Shown here in pieces: positions 14,101 through 28,300 of a DNA stretch of 64,000 bases. This DNA is from Typha latifolia (Eukaryota; Streptophyta; Magnoliopsida; Poales; Typhaceae). Where the stretch lies: contig CM034110.1 of the NCBI GenBank assembly GCA_019914945.1, positions 687,001-751,000 on the forward strand, read 5' to 3'. How positions within the stretch are numbered: position 1 is the stretch's first letter; the number at the start of each line of letters is the position of its first letter. Below the pieces are notes generated by a model. The model searched no databases, was not told where the DNA came from, and saw only the letters and a program-made list of their open reading frames with translations. The position numbers and the translations under genes were made by a program.

Positions 14101-17100
14101 AAAACTTTATATCAATTGTGTAGATTGTGTAAAGAGCATGATATAGAGTTGATTTCAAGCCGACGTTCGAACGGCCTTTAAGGCGTTCGAACGCATCAGC
14201 CCAAGGATAGAAGCCCACTTAAGGCGTACAAAAGGTCCCCTGGGCATTTGAACGCATATGACTGAGAACAGTTGATCACTTTAGGCATTCAAATGGCCCC
14301 TATAGGCATTTGAATGCATGAGCTTGAGAACAGACAGCCTCCTTAGGAGTTCGAACGACCCCACGGGCGTCCGAATGCGCCTCACGAGAGCAAATAGAAG
14401 GCTTTAGGCGTTCTAATGGCCCAAAGTGCATTCGAATGCAAATGCCCGAGCGCACAAGACACCTTAAGGCATTTGACCGAACTTGCGGGTGTTCAAACAG
14501 CCTAGTCTGTATAGTCCAACTTGTTATGTGGCGTTTGAACGGGATTTCGTACCTTCAAATAGCCCTATGGAAATGACTTATCCTAGACTAACTTGAATTA
14601 AGTTCCTCATCTAATACAAACCTATATAAGTCCTTGAACCCTAGAAGAGAGGAACTTGATTAAAGAACGAAGATTGAAGCCCTAGTGGAGAATTTGCTGA
14701 GAGTTCTTCATTGATCAAACAAGATAAAAGATTTGAGCGCTTAAAGATGCTTCTTGATCGTTTCATCATCATTTGTTGATACAACTTATTGTCTCGAGGA
14801 TCACTAAGACAAGTCATTCAATCTCAAGCAAGGTTCGTCGGATTGGCCGATCCTGATTAGACCCGATCCCGATCTAGATTTGATCCCAACCAAATGACTA
14901 GAATCGGTCGGTTTTGATTAAACCGAGCTAGATCCATTATGTCCCCAAGCTTTTCTCTCTCTCTCTTTACTCTTTTCTACTCACGCTCTCTCTCTTTCAC
15001 TCCTTTCTCCTTTTCTTCTCACTCTCACTTTCTAACGGAGAGATCTAGCTCCAACAAACTCTGACGAACTCTGGCAACGCAAATCTCATTCCAGCGAACT
15101 CTAACAAACTATGATTCATCAAGTATTCATTGTTTGAAACTATCACATGATTCATATGCTGGTTATTATCCTCTTTCGTATCCTCAGTATTCTTAGACAA
15201 TAAAATCTATTTGATATGAATGATATGATGCAATTACTTTTTAGAGCATTAGACCCTAGATATTATTAGTTTTAAATTTATGGTGATTATGATGACGACA
15301 ACCACAGAGATTTACGAGAGCCAGCTCATCGAGTTTTGAACTTTGAGTAAGTTAGTACTTTTGTTAAAGTTTTAAGGCTCATATGTGAAAAATTATTATT
15401 TTATTATTTCTTTGTCATGTTTTCTAAATTTTTCAAAAAATTTCTGCATTTTTAAATAATATATTAAATTTTACATAATTAAAAAGTCTGATTCAATCCG
15501 GGCAACCGATACGGCCAATTCAACCGATATGTCTCGTTTTTCCGGAAGGCCGATCTTGATCCCCATTTTTCAAACTTTGATCTCGAGGGTCAAAAAGATT
15601 GATACAATCAATTACATGAAGCAATTCATCGTAGGTTTTAGCGAATAAGAGGTCTTCAAGATATAGTGCGGGATTCAACGAGTAATATGTAAGCAATTCT
15701 CGTATTGGCTTTTTATTAATAGTTGTTTTGATCCTAGTGAAAAAGACACATGGTTTTTACTCTAGTTTGGGGTTTTCTACATAAATCTCGTATGTTTGCA
15801 TTGCTTACTATTTATCGATCATTATTTGCTATTAAGTCTTCAAGTAGGAGGTTGTATAGTTCTTATTAGGGTTTGTCTTAGATTTTTCAATTGGTATCAG
15901 AGCGAGTCTTCCTTACTTTAGAAAGAGATCTTTTGGTATATGGATTTTCATAGGGAAGAGTAATCTATGGCTAGACTTCCCTTGCTCGATGGATCTAATT
16001 ATTTAATGTAATTTTTAGTGGTGTCTCTCCTAATGAATTTCACAAAAATTTCAATTGTAAAGTTGCTAAGAAAGGTTGGGATATTCTTGAGACTATACAT
16101 GAGAATACTCCTACTGTCAAATTATCTAAACTTCAGAGGCTTACGACTAAATTTAAAACCCTGCGTATGGATGATAATGAGTCTTTCGATGATTTTTATG
16201 CCAAACTTAGCGATATTGTTAACTCTAGTTTTAACCTAGGTGAGAAGATTCTTGAAAATCGTATTGCTAGAAAATTTCTTAGATCTTTATCTGAGAGATT
16301 TCAATCTAAAGTTACTGCTATTGAAGAAAGTAAAGATGATGATATTAGAGTTGAACAACTAGTTGGGAATCTTCAAACTTTCGAAGCCACTCTTTGTTTT
16401 GAATTTTGTGCAAAAGGTTGAGGATGACAGCAATGATGAAAGTGATCTTGATTCTGAGATGATAGCCTCTTTGTTAAGAAGTTTAGAAAATTCTTTAAGA
16501 AACCAAAGAATGTTTCAACTAAGATCAATAAGTCTAAGCCTCTTGACAAGAACAAAGGGCCTAGTCCTAGTGGTGGTATCCAACGTTACAAATGTAAAGG
16601 ATTTGGACATATTTGTAACGCCCCCGCCCGACACTGGCACGTGCATGCCCACACGCCCACATGGCACGCGCGGCACACGCGACAAGTCGGGCGGGACCTA
16701 TCACGCACAGATACTCTCCTGTGCACATATAATCATGACATCATCAAATAAAACTTGTTAACCTATCCATGATTATATAATCCATCATCAAATAAATCAT
16801 ACTATTAACCAAATAAACCTGTTAACATATGAATATCCCAATCCACAATAATATAATTAAACTACTACATAATCTGGTAGGACCTACACAAGCCACAACA
16901 AACCATCAAGATACAACTAAAACAACTAATATAAGAGTACACTATGATTCGACCTGTATTATCCAAATCATTGTCTAATATAAAAAAGTACAAATATCAA
17001 ATACTGGTACAACTCAATATCTGGTTAAAGTATCATCTATACTGTCTCGCATCTATAGCTCACCTCATCATCGCTCTAAAATATCTTCTCAAGATATCTC

Positions 17101-19298
17101 AAGTCGCTATCACATACTACATATCTGAGAGGGTTAGAAAAAAAATAAAGAGTCATGAGCTAAAGGCTCAGTGAATAGACCTTACCCCCCGAATCAGTGA
17201 AGCCAAACAGAAAATAAATCAAGTACTGGATAATATAAATCAGAAAGAGTATCATGTCATGAATGAATATATAAATGTATTCTCAATAATACATAAATAA
17301 AAAGTAGATAACATGTCATAATTGATAAAAGTATATAATCATCGACAATAAGTAAACAAATCTCCATGTCATACCATCATCATAACTTTCTCTTAAATGA
17401 CACATGATGCATACCGACTATGACCATGCGATGATATCAAATGCAACCATATGATGTATATTGACCACTCGATAATTAGGTAATCAGATGATAATGAAAT
17501 CATATGCATTTCTCAATATCTCAGTCATTAATGTCATCTCTATATGTCATCATCATACTAGACCACTGTGCACAGTCAACACCTAGTACCCGGTCTCAAC
17601 ATCTTGTCTAAAGGCTCAAAGTATACTCTGCCACCCGCAAGAGTATCTCAAATATAACCATACCCCGCCACCCACAAGGGTATCAACATCATCCAGACCG
17701 GGCACCCTTCTAGCTGATAGAAACCTCGTGAGGATAACTCGCCACATATGCCCTAGCGAATGGCATGTATCTGAATGTCTGCTGCGCACACAGACTAACG
17801 AACTCGGACGTAAGGCCAACAGGATCGCGACTATGTCGAGCGATCAATCATCTCCAGGCACGCCCTAACCCTCGCGCCCACTCGGGTATTCTCACACTTT
17901 CTATTAACTATCCAATCAATCACATTTCATGCTTTCCTTCTAAATAACAGATCATATGCATATATCTTGTACAATAACAAGTCAACGCATAACAGGAATT
18001 TAGGTAGAATAGGAATCAAGAGAAAAAAAAATGCAATGTAGTCTCCAACCATGTATCTAACACATGCATACCCCTCCCCCCCCCCGCTCGTCTATCACAT
18101 ACACACTCATGCTAGAGATCATCTCAGTACACAATCATAACAGTGGAATCATCTCTAATCATCTCTATATATCACCAATGTACTCATATCTCAGATCAGT
18201 CTAATTAAATGTATGATAAAATATGCTCGCCTGAAATCATCTCTAGATAAAGTCATATATAATCATCGGAGGCCAAAACATGCATGTACATAATATTTAA
18301 TATATCCTAATTTGAGAAAGGCGTTTAGGGGATAAAACTACTCATAGTTTGATCAGAAGACCCAATACACATATCCCTCACATCCACCGATCAATCATCA
18401 CAAATCACTAGCAAAGTCCACAGGGGTCTCAAATAAGGGGTTGGGATCTGAAAATGTTTAAGTAATATAAGGTTAGTTATTTATCCAATTAGGATCCGTT
18501 TGTATAACATATGATGATTTATTAGGTTTAAAATTTCTTCTTTTATTATTATTAAATAATTTGATCTATATCATATATTTAATTATAATAATATTAGTAT
18601 GTTATTATTCTAATTGTAGATTTATTTATAAAACCATAGTTTGCTAATTATATATTAAGTATATAATAGTCAATCTCTTTTGATAAAGAAAAACGTAAAA
18701 GAGCTCCATGTACAATAATATAATTTAAGATACAAGCACCTATATTATATAATATTACATAATTATACTTTAATTACTTTGTCACTACTACCCTTACTAA
18801 ACAAATTAACAGTTGCATATAAAATAGTCTTTACTTAATCATGTAATATAAACATTAAGTAAGCCTACTATTATATTACATGCATAATAATGTATAAGTT
18901 GTACACATATATATATATATACCTAATTATAAAGACGTATTAATCTTATAAAATATATGAAGTTAAAAATATATTTATGTACAAATATTTATAATTATAA
19001 TTAACTAAAATTACACTAATTACACTTACCATGTTATTAAATATATTTTTATTTTTGACAAATTAAACTAAAAATCTAATTTAGATTAACTAAATAACAT
19101 AAGTACTTTACACGTGTTTTATTACCAGAGAAGGTAAAACGAACAGAGGAAAAAGAAGTAGAGGAAAGGAGGAAGAAGAAGAAGAAGAAAAAGGAGAAGA
19201 CGAGAAGGGAAGGGAGGGAGGCTCACCTCGGCCGTAGCGGCGGCGGCAACGGCGACGACGGCGACAACGGCAAGCCGGCGTCGATAAGCGAAGGAGAG

Positions 19299-19336
<38 letters not shown>

Positions 19337-22300
19337 GATTGCGAGAGAGAGAACGAGTCTTTAGAGAGAGAGAGAGCTTTAGAGAGAGACGGTGAAGGTG
19401 GTATTGCGGCGGCGACGGTAGCGACGGCGACGGTAGGCCGGCGTCGGCAAGAAAATGTGTGTGTGAGAGAGAGAGGGAGAGAGAGAGAGAATATGTGAGA
19501 GAAAGAGAGAGGCGGTGGGGATGTCGGCGCTGCAGCTGCAGCACCGGTAGGCCCACCGGAGCTAGCTGGCCCGGTCATGTCGTGTCGTGCCATGCATAAG
19601 GCCATGTCGTGCCATGCATAAATCTTTTTTCATGTTGGGTTATTACAATATTCCTCAAGAATGTCCAAACAGGTTGAAAAGAAAAGGGAAAGCAATGAAA
19701 GTCAATTGGGATGATTCAAATGAGTCAGGTGGCAGTGATTCTAAATCTAATCATGAAAATTTGTAGCATTTACTGCATCAATTGTTTCATCTAACTATTT
19801 TCGTGACAATTTGAGCACATATGAGGAGGAAGACCATAATGAAGACGTGAATATTCAAAAGGCATATGATAAACTGTACCACGAGTCATACGAACTCAAG
19901 AAGAACTACATCAAAACTTCTAGCAAACTAAAGCTCTCATAATCAAAAAAAGAAAAATTATAGGTTCAATTGAATAAAGCTTTAAAAAATTTGAAGTTAG
20001 AAGAAGACAAAAAAGAGCTTAATAACCTTCCTGAGAAGTCTAAATCTTAAACCGAAAGACTTATTAAAGAAGTTACCTTCTTAAAAGGAAAAACCAAGCT
20101 GAACGAGATCTTGAATGCTCAAATTACTGCAAAAGGGAAGTACAGTCTCGGGTATACAGAAAATTCGAATAATCCTAAGACAGGTTTTGTTTTTATAGGC
20201 ACTCAAGAGAGTTCAAGCAAAAAATATGTACCCATGACTTGTAGTATTCCATGAAATCCAAAGGATATGAAAGCTACATCTTAGGTAAACGAGAAAAAAA
20301 TACCTTCAAATTTAGAAACTATACTCAGGTGAGGAGATCAAAATTTATACCTATTTGTCATTATTGCGGTGTTTTAGGCCATATAAGACCTAATTGCTAT
20401 GCTTTTAAGAATTCAAAGATTAATAAAATAGTTGTGAAAACTAGACAGCTATGGAGAAGGAAAAATGATCTTAAGTGCCATATTGTGCATATTCTCCTAA
20501 ACTTTGAACTCTGACATGTGATACTTAGATAATGGATGCTTTAAACATATGTCTAGTGAGAAATTCTTGTTTTAATCTCTTGAAAATTTCAAGGGTTGTT
20601 GAGTGACTTTTGATGAAGGTAGCACTACTACGGTTGTAGGAAGAGGTGTTGTGATCACTCCTAGCTTATTGAGATTAAAAAATATTCTATATGTTGAGGG
20701 TTTAAAAACAAATCTTTTGGCTCCTATTTGCTTTGAGTTCGGAGGAACTTGGTTCAGTAACCAAACATCAAATTATATTTTTTTTCTAATCTAGTTTAGT
20801 ATCCACTTCATAAATAAATACTAATATCATTTCAAATTGACTCAAATTTTGCCCTTGACATATAAGCCCGCAAATGGCTATTATAAACACTATATAAGCC
20901 AACAAATATCCACTTAAGCAAATACATATTATAATATACGACAATGTTATTATATTATATTATTAATAATAATATAATATACGAATATTATATAATATTT
21001 ATGTATTATAATAATATTACAATATAATATAGAAATATTATAATATTTATAATATTTATAATATTTATGTATTATAATTTAATAATATAATAAAATATTA
21101 TTATATATTATAACACCATTCGAGATCGGCCGAAACTGGAAACCATGATAGTTACATCCTATATAAGTAAATCCCTGCAGATCTTTGAAAAGAATGGAAG
21201 AACTAAAAAGGAGCTAAAGATCAACAATGAAGCATGTGAAAACTTGAAAGAATTACTACAGATAATCATTTGACTTGGATCACAAAGTTATGCTATTCAA
21301 CCACAAGTTCTGTGTAAGTTTAGAAAGTTCTGAAGCTTATTCATTAACAGTACAAATCATCAAACAAGTGTTTGAAGGGAGGAAGGTCAAAAATGCAAGA
21401 AAGCGCAAGCACAAACCTCCTCAATCATCTGTATCTGTTTTCCAATGTCTTCTGTGAATGGATAACGGTTTGCTCCAAAAGCTTCGCAGATCTTTAAAAT
21501 CTTGGTCTTTGCTCTTTCTCCCGAGTAGAAGACAACAAAAACATTTTTGGCAACCTAGAATGTTAAAGCCAAGCAATGGGCATGATGAAATATAATGTAA
21601 AGCAAATTGAGATTTACCACCTATCCTTATTGCAAGAACAATAAAATAAATTTGTAAAAACAACCAAAAAACAATCATATAACAAAGGCAAACACCAAGT
21701 TAAGGTCACTAAGCCAGACAGGTTATGCAGGATTGCCAAGTATATTTTAATAGGTTTCAGCTAGAATTTATTCTCTGTGTCCTAGTCCACACAAGCGCCA
21801 CATATGCACAAACAAATACAACAGATGCTTAAACCTGGCAATTCAATTGATTGGGTCAAAGAGTAATACTAATCCTTGAACACTAAAAATTGATTATTTA
21901 GGAGAAAGATTGGGACACAACATATATAATTCATCACAAAGTTTATAAGGCAAGAACCTTTTCTCCAGATATGGGTTCTGTGACTAGGTCATCAATTGGT
22001 ACTTGTCTAAGGAATATGTTGCCCCTAGTAGCACGAAATAGAATCCGTTCAAAAGCCAATGACTTATCTTTCGGCACAAGGCCACTGACAAAGCCAAGCT
22101 TGACTTGCTTTGATGGATCCATTAGCATTTCCTGAAAACAGAAACAAAACAAAACAACAACAAAAAAAAGAAGCAAATTTTCAGATGAAAATAAAAATTA
22201 ATAAATAAGAAAGACTAAATGTTGTCCCCTATACTACCTGCTCCAGTAACAAAGGGCTCTCAAGAAAACCATCACCAGTTTGATGTGCTTCTAGTTCTCT

Positions 22301-25300
22301 TTGTTGATCTGTAGCACTACTTTGAGCTGAGTAGAAAAATTCACCAGCCTGAAAACCAAAGCAGGTCAGGGTCAGAAGTCAGAACAATATACAGATGAGA
22401 ACTATGGGTAAGATTTTTCATTTCTATAAGCGTCCTACTATTGGAAACAGGCTTCCTCTTCTAGTGGTCCACTGTGCTCATTTTTTGTAACAGTGGTGTC
22501 AGAGAGCATCAAGGAGATGATGAATGGCTTATGCAAGTAAATAGAAAGAATAATTGACTTTAGGTACTTCTTTTTCTTTACTTTAAATAAGATGAAATAT
22601 TCTTACTTTGATTCCACTCTGTTAATTGCTCCCTGGTTAAATTTAATCCAAGGTGTTTCTAGTGATTAAATAGATGATAGAGGGATTGTGTCAAAGAGAC
22701 TGAAAAGGTAGGGTGTAAGGTGTAAAAGGTAAAAACACAATTGGTGTTAAAAAAAAATCCCTAACTAGGATAAGTTTAGATATGGTAAAGTGAGTTTTCC
22801 TTTATTCCAATTTCTTGATTAATGATTAATGATGCACATACAAGCTTTAGGGGAAAAAATAATTTAAAGTCCAATCAAAGACAAGCAATTATTATCATGA
22901 CAGAAGTTTCTTAGTAATAGAAGCAATTTGACATTTACTTGCAAAGCTAAAGAGATTACAAGCACTAGGACATTTGCTCACATAAGCACACCATTATGTT
23001 CAAACTATAGCATACAATAAAAAAATTAGCATTTACTAAAGATACTCCAATATACGGATTATTTGTGTTAAGATAACGCATACCTTTTGTAGAACAAGCA
23101 TATATTCCAATAGCTCGTTATAAGTACGTTGCAACTTTTCACTATTTGCATTAATTTCAATTAGCTCAGCTTCTAGTTCTCCAAGTTTTATCTGGTACAC
23201 ACAGAGGTCCAGATAAGGACTATTAATTTATATACTTTGCCTATTTATTCAATAACTGGCATACCTCTAAGTCATCGAGATCAATATAAACTGGTGTCGT
23301 AGGCATTGGAGAAGGTGAAATATATGCCTTTGTCATTTGTTCTCGAAAAAACCTTAGCTTGCGAGCCATCTCACCACATCTTTTGATCTGCAAACAATTT
23401 CATTAACATTGCAAATGTTATTATCAACTTTTAATTAAATAACCACTCATCGTGAGTCAGACTGTAGGACAAATTTCCCAAAGACTACTGTTTAGCCAAT
23501 GAAAATAGGGGATGATATGATTGCCGTTCCACCAATAGAAAATCCATGATATCTTGTATTGCATGATCAATATGTACCTGAATCATGAGGCATGCCCTTT
23601 ATCTAACAGGTCAGTGAAGATTGAAAACCACATTAAATGAAGTTCTTGACTAATTCCCCTATTGAGAGGTCAGCTCCATGACTAGAAGACTCAAACCAAT
23701 GACCACTTGGGTACAAGAGGTAACCTTTCTCATCACACTAAGCCCTCAACTAGTCAATTGCAATGGATAGAATTTAATGTTTTTATTAAAGCCAATCTTG
23801 TTCCTTTTAAACAAGGCATATGAAAGATGGCACGTGTTTTTTTTTCCAGTGTTTTGGTAAACCTATTTATACTAAGATATAACATGAGACCAACAAATTA
23901 ATTTGCAAATCTCGCTATCAAACTGTTTGTTCCAATTTCGATCAGATTTAGTGGTGTGGCACTTACAACTGGATGTATAAAGTCCAAATTGATGCATAAA
24001 GTTAGTTGTCGGTGTTCAAGCATGACAACCAATAAAATGTCGAGGTAAACCATAATAGATGGGATTTGATGATCAAATGCGGCTTGTGTGTTGAGAGATC
24101 TTTACTTCTTAGTTCAAAATTTGAAATTATTAAAGATGTTGGTTGAGCATACAATTACATTGTTGCACAATTGTGAAAGTTTAGATGATATAAGAAAGCA
24201 TTTAAATTTTGCAACTAAAAAACTATGTATGTTTGTTCCCTATCAAGGACGGCCATGCCGCGTCACTTGCTGACCATGCCAAGAGAAAAACGGCTCCATT
24301 ACCGGCCCAAAGGGAGGGAGAGAGGAGAGGGAGACTTGTTGTGCCCCTTCACCATCACCGCTGCTTGCTTGCTGCCGCTCCCACCTTTGCCCTCAGTTCA
24401 CTTCATCGTGCCCTAGTCGAGAGGAAGAGAACGGGAGGAAGAAGATGACCCATAACGGGACATATAAAAACTTATGTTAGCGAATCTAACTTAAGGTAGG
24501 CGAGAGGGACGACGAGAGCGGTGGCAAAACATGGCGATGGCAACACGACAAGTCTCTTCCTCTCCTCTTATTATCTTTTTCTATCCCTCTAGGCCAATGA
24601 TGGAGACGTTTCTTGGGGTGCCATGTGGCACCCCTTGTACCTCATGTCAGTATTATGTCAGCACGGCCATCATTCCCTATAGGTAATCCCATTGAGATAC
24701 ATAGCAACAGATTACAGGTTTACAAGACAACATCAAAGAACAAGCAGAAAATATAACAACAATTTAGAAATTTATGCCAATGCTTAAGAGATATAGGATA
24801 TACCTGGTTAGCATATGTCCGTTGGAAGGGACTTTTATCTGCATTAAGCTGAAAGCATCATATGTTAGTACTGATAAACATTTCAATCTGTACCAAGAAA
24901 AAGATTAAAACAAAAGGCATAGGAAAAAAAAATCTCTCAACATCTTGTCAATCTTTCACCAAACTCTGCTACAGTTCAAGTACAATCTAATCCATGACCC
25001 CAAATATAGACTACAAAGATAAAAATAAGAAACTCTCACTAAACTGTCACATCATGAATGATTCATCAAATCTAAAGAGTTAAAAATTAGATAAAGGCCT
25101 TATAACTAATGTAAAATGGTTTCCTCATCAATGAATTTGGAAAAAGGCAAAGCTTGACCTTACCAATTCAGCATATGCCTAAGACTATCGACTTTGTATT
25201 ATTATCACAAATACATTTCTGCTAAATCAGAGCTTCACAATAACTTAAGGAAAAAAAATACTAAGAAGTCTGTGTCTATCCCTATATTTCCAACTGTATG

Positions 25301-28300
25301 CAGAGTGCGTCTAGGTCAACTTCATTGTCATAGATTCCATAATTTCAGAATAAACATTTTCATATTTAACCTTTAGCACTAAGAGACAAGAAATGATAAC
25401 ATAAGCCTAATGAGTTAGTGTAGACTGTATACCCTTCTAGGCACAATATTTCTTTTGGATCATTGTTGGCGGAAATTAAGATTCTTCACCGTGGGGCTCT
25501 GTCAAAAATCCATAGATTTTTGCTATATAATCCAAGTTTAAGGTGAAAGTTCCAACAAGTGATCAATCAGCAATAATGAGCAAGTAGCTAATATTTCAAA
25601 AAGATAATAAATACATGAACAACAACCATTGAGAATAACTGACAGTATCATCATGGAAACTGTTGATAAACAGTAGTTCATTTTTTCGAGTCAGCAATAT
25701 ATCATACTCGCAATTATGCAACTAGTCATGCAATTAACATCATCTAATGGGTACTTGGCAGCCAGCTTTAATTTCTCAAATTCAAACCACAAAACCCAAG
25801 TAAAAAATAATTCAAAAAGAGAATATGCTTTTTCCTTGCCCAAAGAAAAAATAAACTTAAAGAAGGAATTGCAAAAACTTGCACAAATAGAATTTTACTG
25901 AACGGTCAAGATCAGTCAATCCCAACAATCGAGCTAAACTATGTATACAATACAAGACAGCCTAGTATTGCAAGAATGAGAAAATTTCTGATGTAATTCA
26001 ACATTCATAGGTCAAAAGAGATTTCTAGGCCACTATACACATCAGAGGTTGCATCTATAATTCATCAAGGTTGCATACTAAAGTAACTGTATTGAAACAA
26101 ATCCCATATAATTCACAAACCTAAGAGTTTGATCAATCACAAAAATCAAGCTAAAGAATATGTATCATAAGGCATATCATTTTTGGACCATGAAGGAAGA
26201 AAAGTTCCCCAGTCATCTGGTAATGCCTCAACCACATGTAGCTAACAAATTTCTGACTAGTGGGGGATCAAAAGAGAACTCAAAAATAACATTGGAGGTT
26301 GCATACCACTACCAATCAAGGTTACAGTAGCTTACCGATACGACATTAAAACTACTTTTCTATCTGTCTCCCAACATTATTGAGGCAGCCAACAATGATA
26401 GGAATTACTCAGATGAATAGGGTTCAAAGACAACATAAAACACGAACCAACATTGTGGTGTTTTTCATGGGATAGAGTATAAGACCAGATCTGGAAAGAA
26501 AAAGAACAGCTTTGATCATCTAATGCACAAGTTTTATGGAAGTTATGTGCTTTAGAAACACAAGTTCATCTTGTCAAGTTAAAACCCTCATAGCAGCAGT
26601 TGTTTAATTCCATGTGACCAACAGAGTAAAATTAGAGACCAATACATGGCCAAAATTAGAGACCAGTAAAATCGATCCTTAGCCTCGGCATGTTGGACAG
26701 ACATGTTCCCTCAAGCCAAGGTTCTCCATCTTCCTGCCATCAATAGCGACCAAAACTCCTTCTCCTTCTATTGTCGCCTAAGCATGCATTTGAGGAAGTT
26801 CAGGTTTTGAGCACTGGTGGGTACGCTCAGGTCGCTTCTTGAGTTTCTGTAGATCAGAGTGGCACTGCCTCTACGACTCCTCCACCCTATCAGATTGTCT
26901 TGCTGATCTAGCAAAAAGAATGAAAAGTTGGGCGCCTGTTTGAATGGGCACAACTTGAGGAAAGAAATCCAGGCTATTGAAGCTAAGCTGCACAACATCC
27001 AATCAGGCTATGGTGCAAATGTTGACTGGGACAAGGAAAGATACCTTTAGGAGCCTCCATGATGAGCTCCAAATAAAAGGCGAGATCTATTGGAAGCAGC
27101 GGTCGAGGATTAACTGGCTTTGGTGGGGAGATCGCAACAGTAGATTCTTCCATTCAACAGCATCCTCTCACAAAAAACAAGGAACACCATCAACGGTCTC
27201 AAACTAGACTAGGATGAATGAACCTATGATGATAGACATATAAGACAAGAATTTGTTAATCATTTTAGAACCGTCTTTCGCTCATCTGAGCCTCCTCCAA
27301 TCATAGCTCTACACTAGGACATTCTCCAAGTTGTTCCAAAAGTCCCGGCTGAGGCCGCGGAAGAACTTTGCAATACTCCAAACGAAGAGGAGATCCACAG
27401 AGTGATAAAGAGTCTCAATCTGAACAAAGCGCCGGGCCTCAACGGTCTAACCGCAAAGTTCTTTCACCTTTTCTGAGATGATAACAAAGATGGGCTGTGT
27501 CTCTCTATCCAAAACTTCTTCAATGCGAAGACAATGGACAAGGCAGTAAATAGAGCTACGATTGTCCTGGTACTGAAATGTGCCGCCCCTAACACAGTCA
27601 ATGATTTAGACTGATCAGCGTCTACAACATCCAATACAAAATCATCGCCAAGCTATTGGCATTGCGCATGATGCCACTCTTATCCAATGTTATACCTGAG
27701 GAATAAAGTGCCTTTGTGCTGGGGAGGAATATCACTGACAACTAGATCTTGGCCAAGGAAATCACTCACTACCTCAAGGTTTCAGAAAATTGCAAAGGTG
27801 CTTTCCTTCTAAAAGCCGACCTCTCGAAAGCTTTTGATAGGATGGAATGGTCTCTCGTCCTAGACTGCCTTCGGCTCCATAGCTTCCCCGAAGTCTTCGT
27901 CCAACTGATCAAGGAATGCATCACTACTTCTACGTTAGCCATGGAGGTGAATGGATGTTCTAACGGTTTCTTCAAACTGCCAAGAGGGCAGACAGGGATG
28001 CCATTTATCACCTTACCTCTGTATCCTTGGAGCCAACATTCTCTCTCAGTTATTCAAAAATGCAGCCACCAGCAGAAATCTTCAAGGCATCAAACTAGCT
28101 CTCCAGAGCCCAACTTTCACCCACCTACTATTTGTGGATGATCTCAACTCTGGAGCAGCATCAGCGAAAGAAGCTGATAGCATAAGCACCGGTCAAGAGA
28201 TCAACCTAAGCAAATCTGTCATACACTTCAGCAAACTCACTAACCTGGCTAACATTTCGGCGGTTAGGTCCATCCTCGACACCAAGAACCTCGACAACGG

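Noticed and set aside
19108..19605. Long Ser/Leu-rich minus-strand open frame (165 codons)
   Set aside because: It is the complement of GA-rich simple repeats inside a solo LTR; low complexity with no start context or domain.
16614..19647. DNA transposon, from the TGTAAC...GTTACA inverted ends
   Set aside because: The 5-bp target duplication, TG...CA ends, 3-kb length and adjacent polypurine-like tract in a sister copy fit an LTR.
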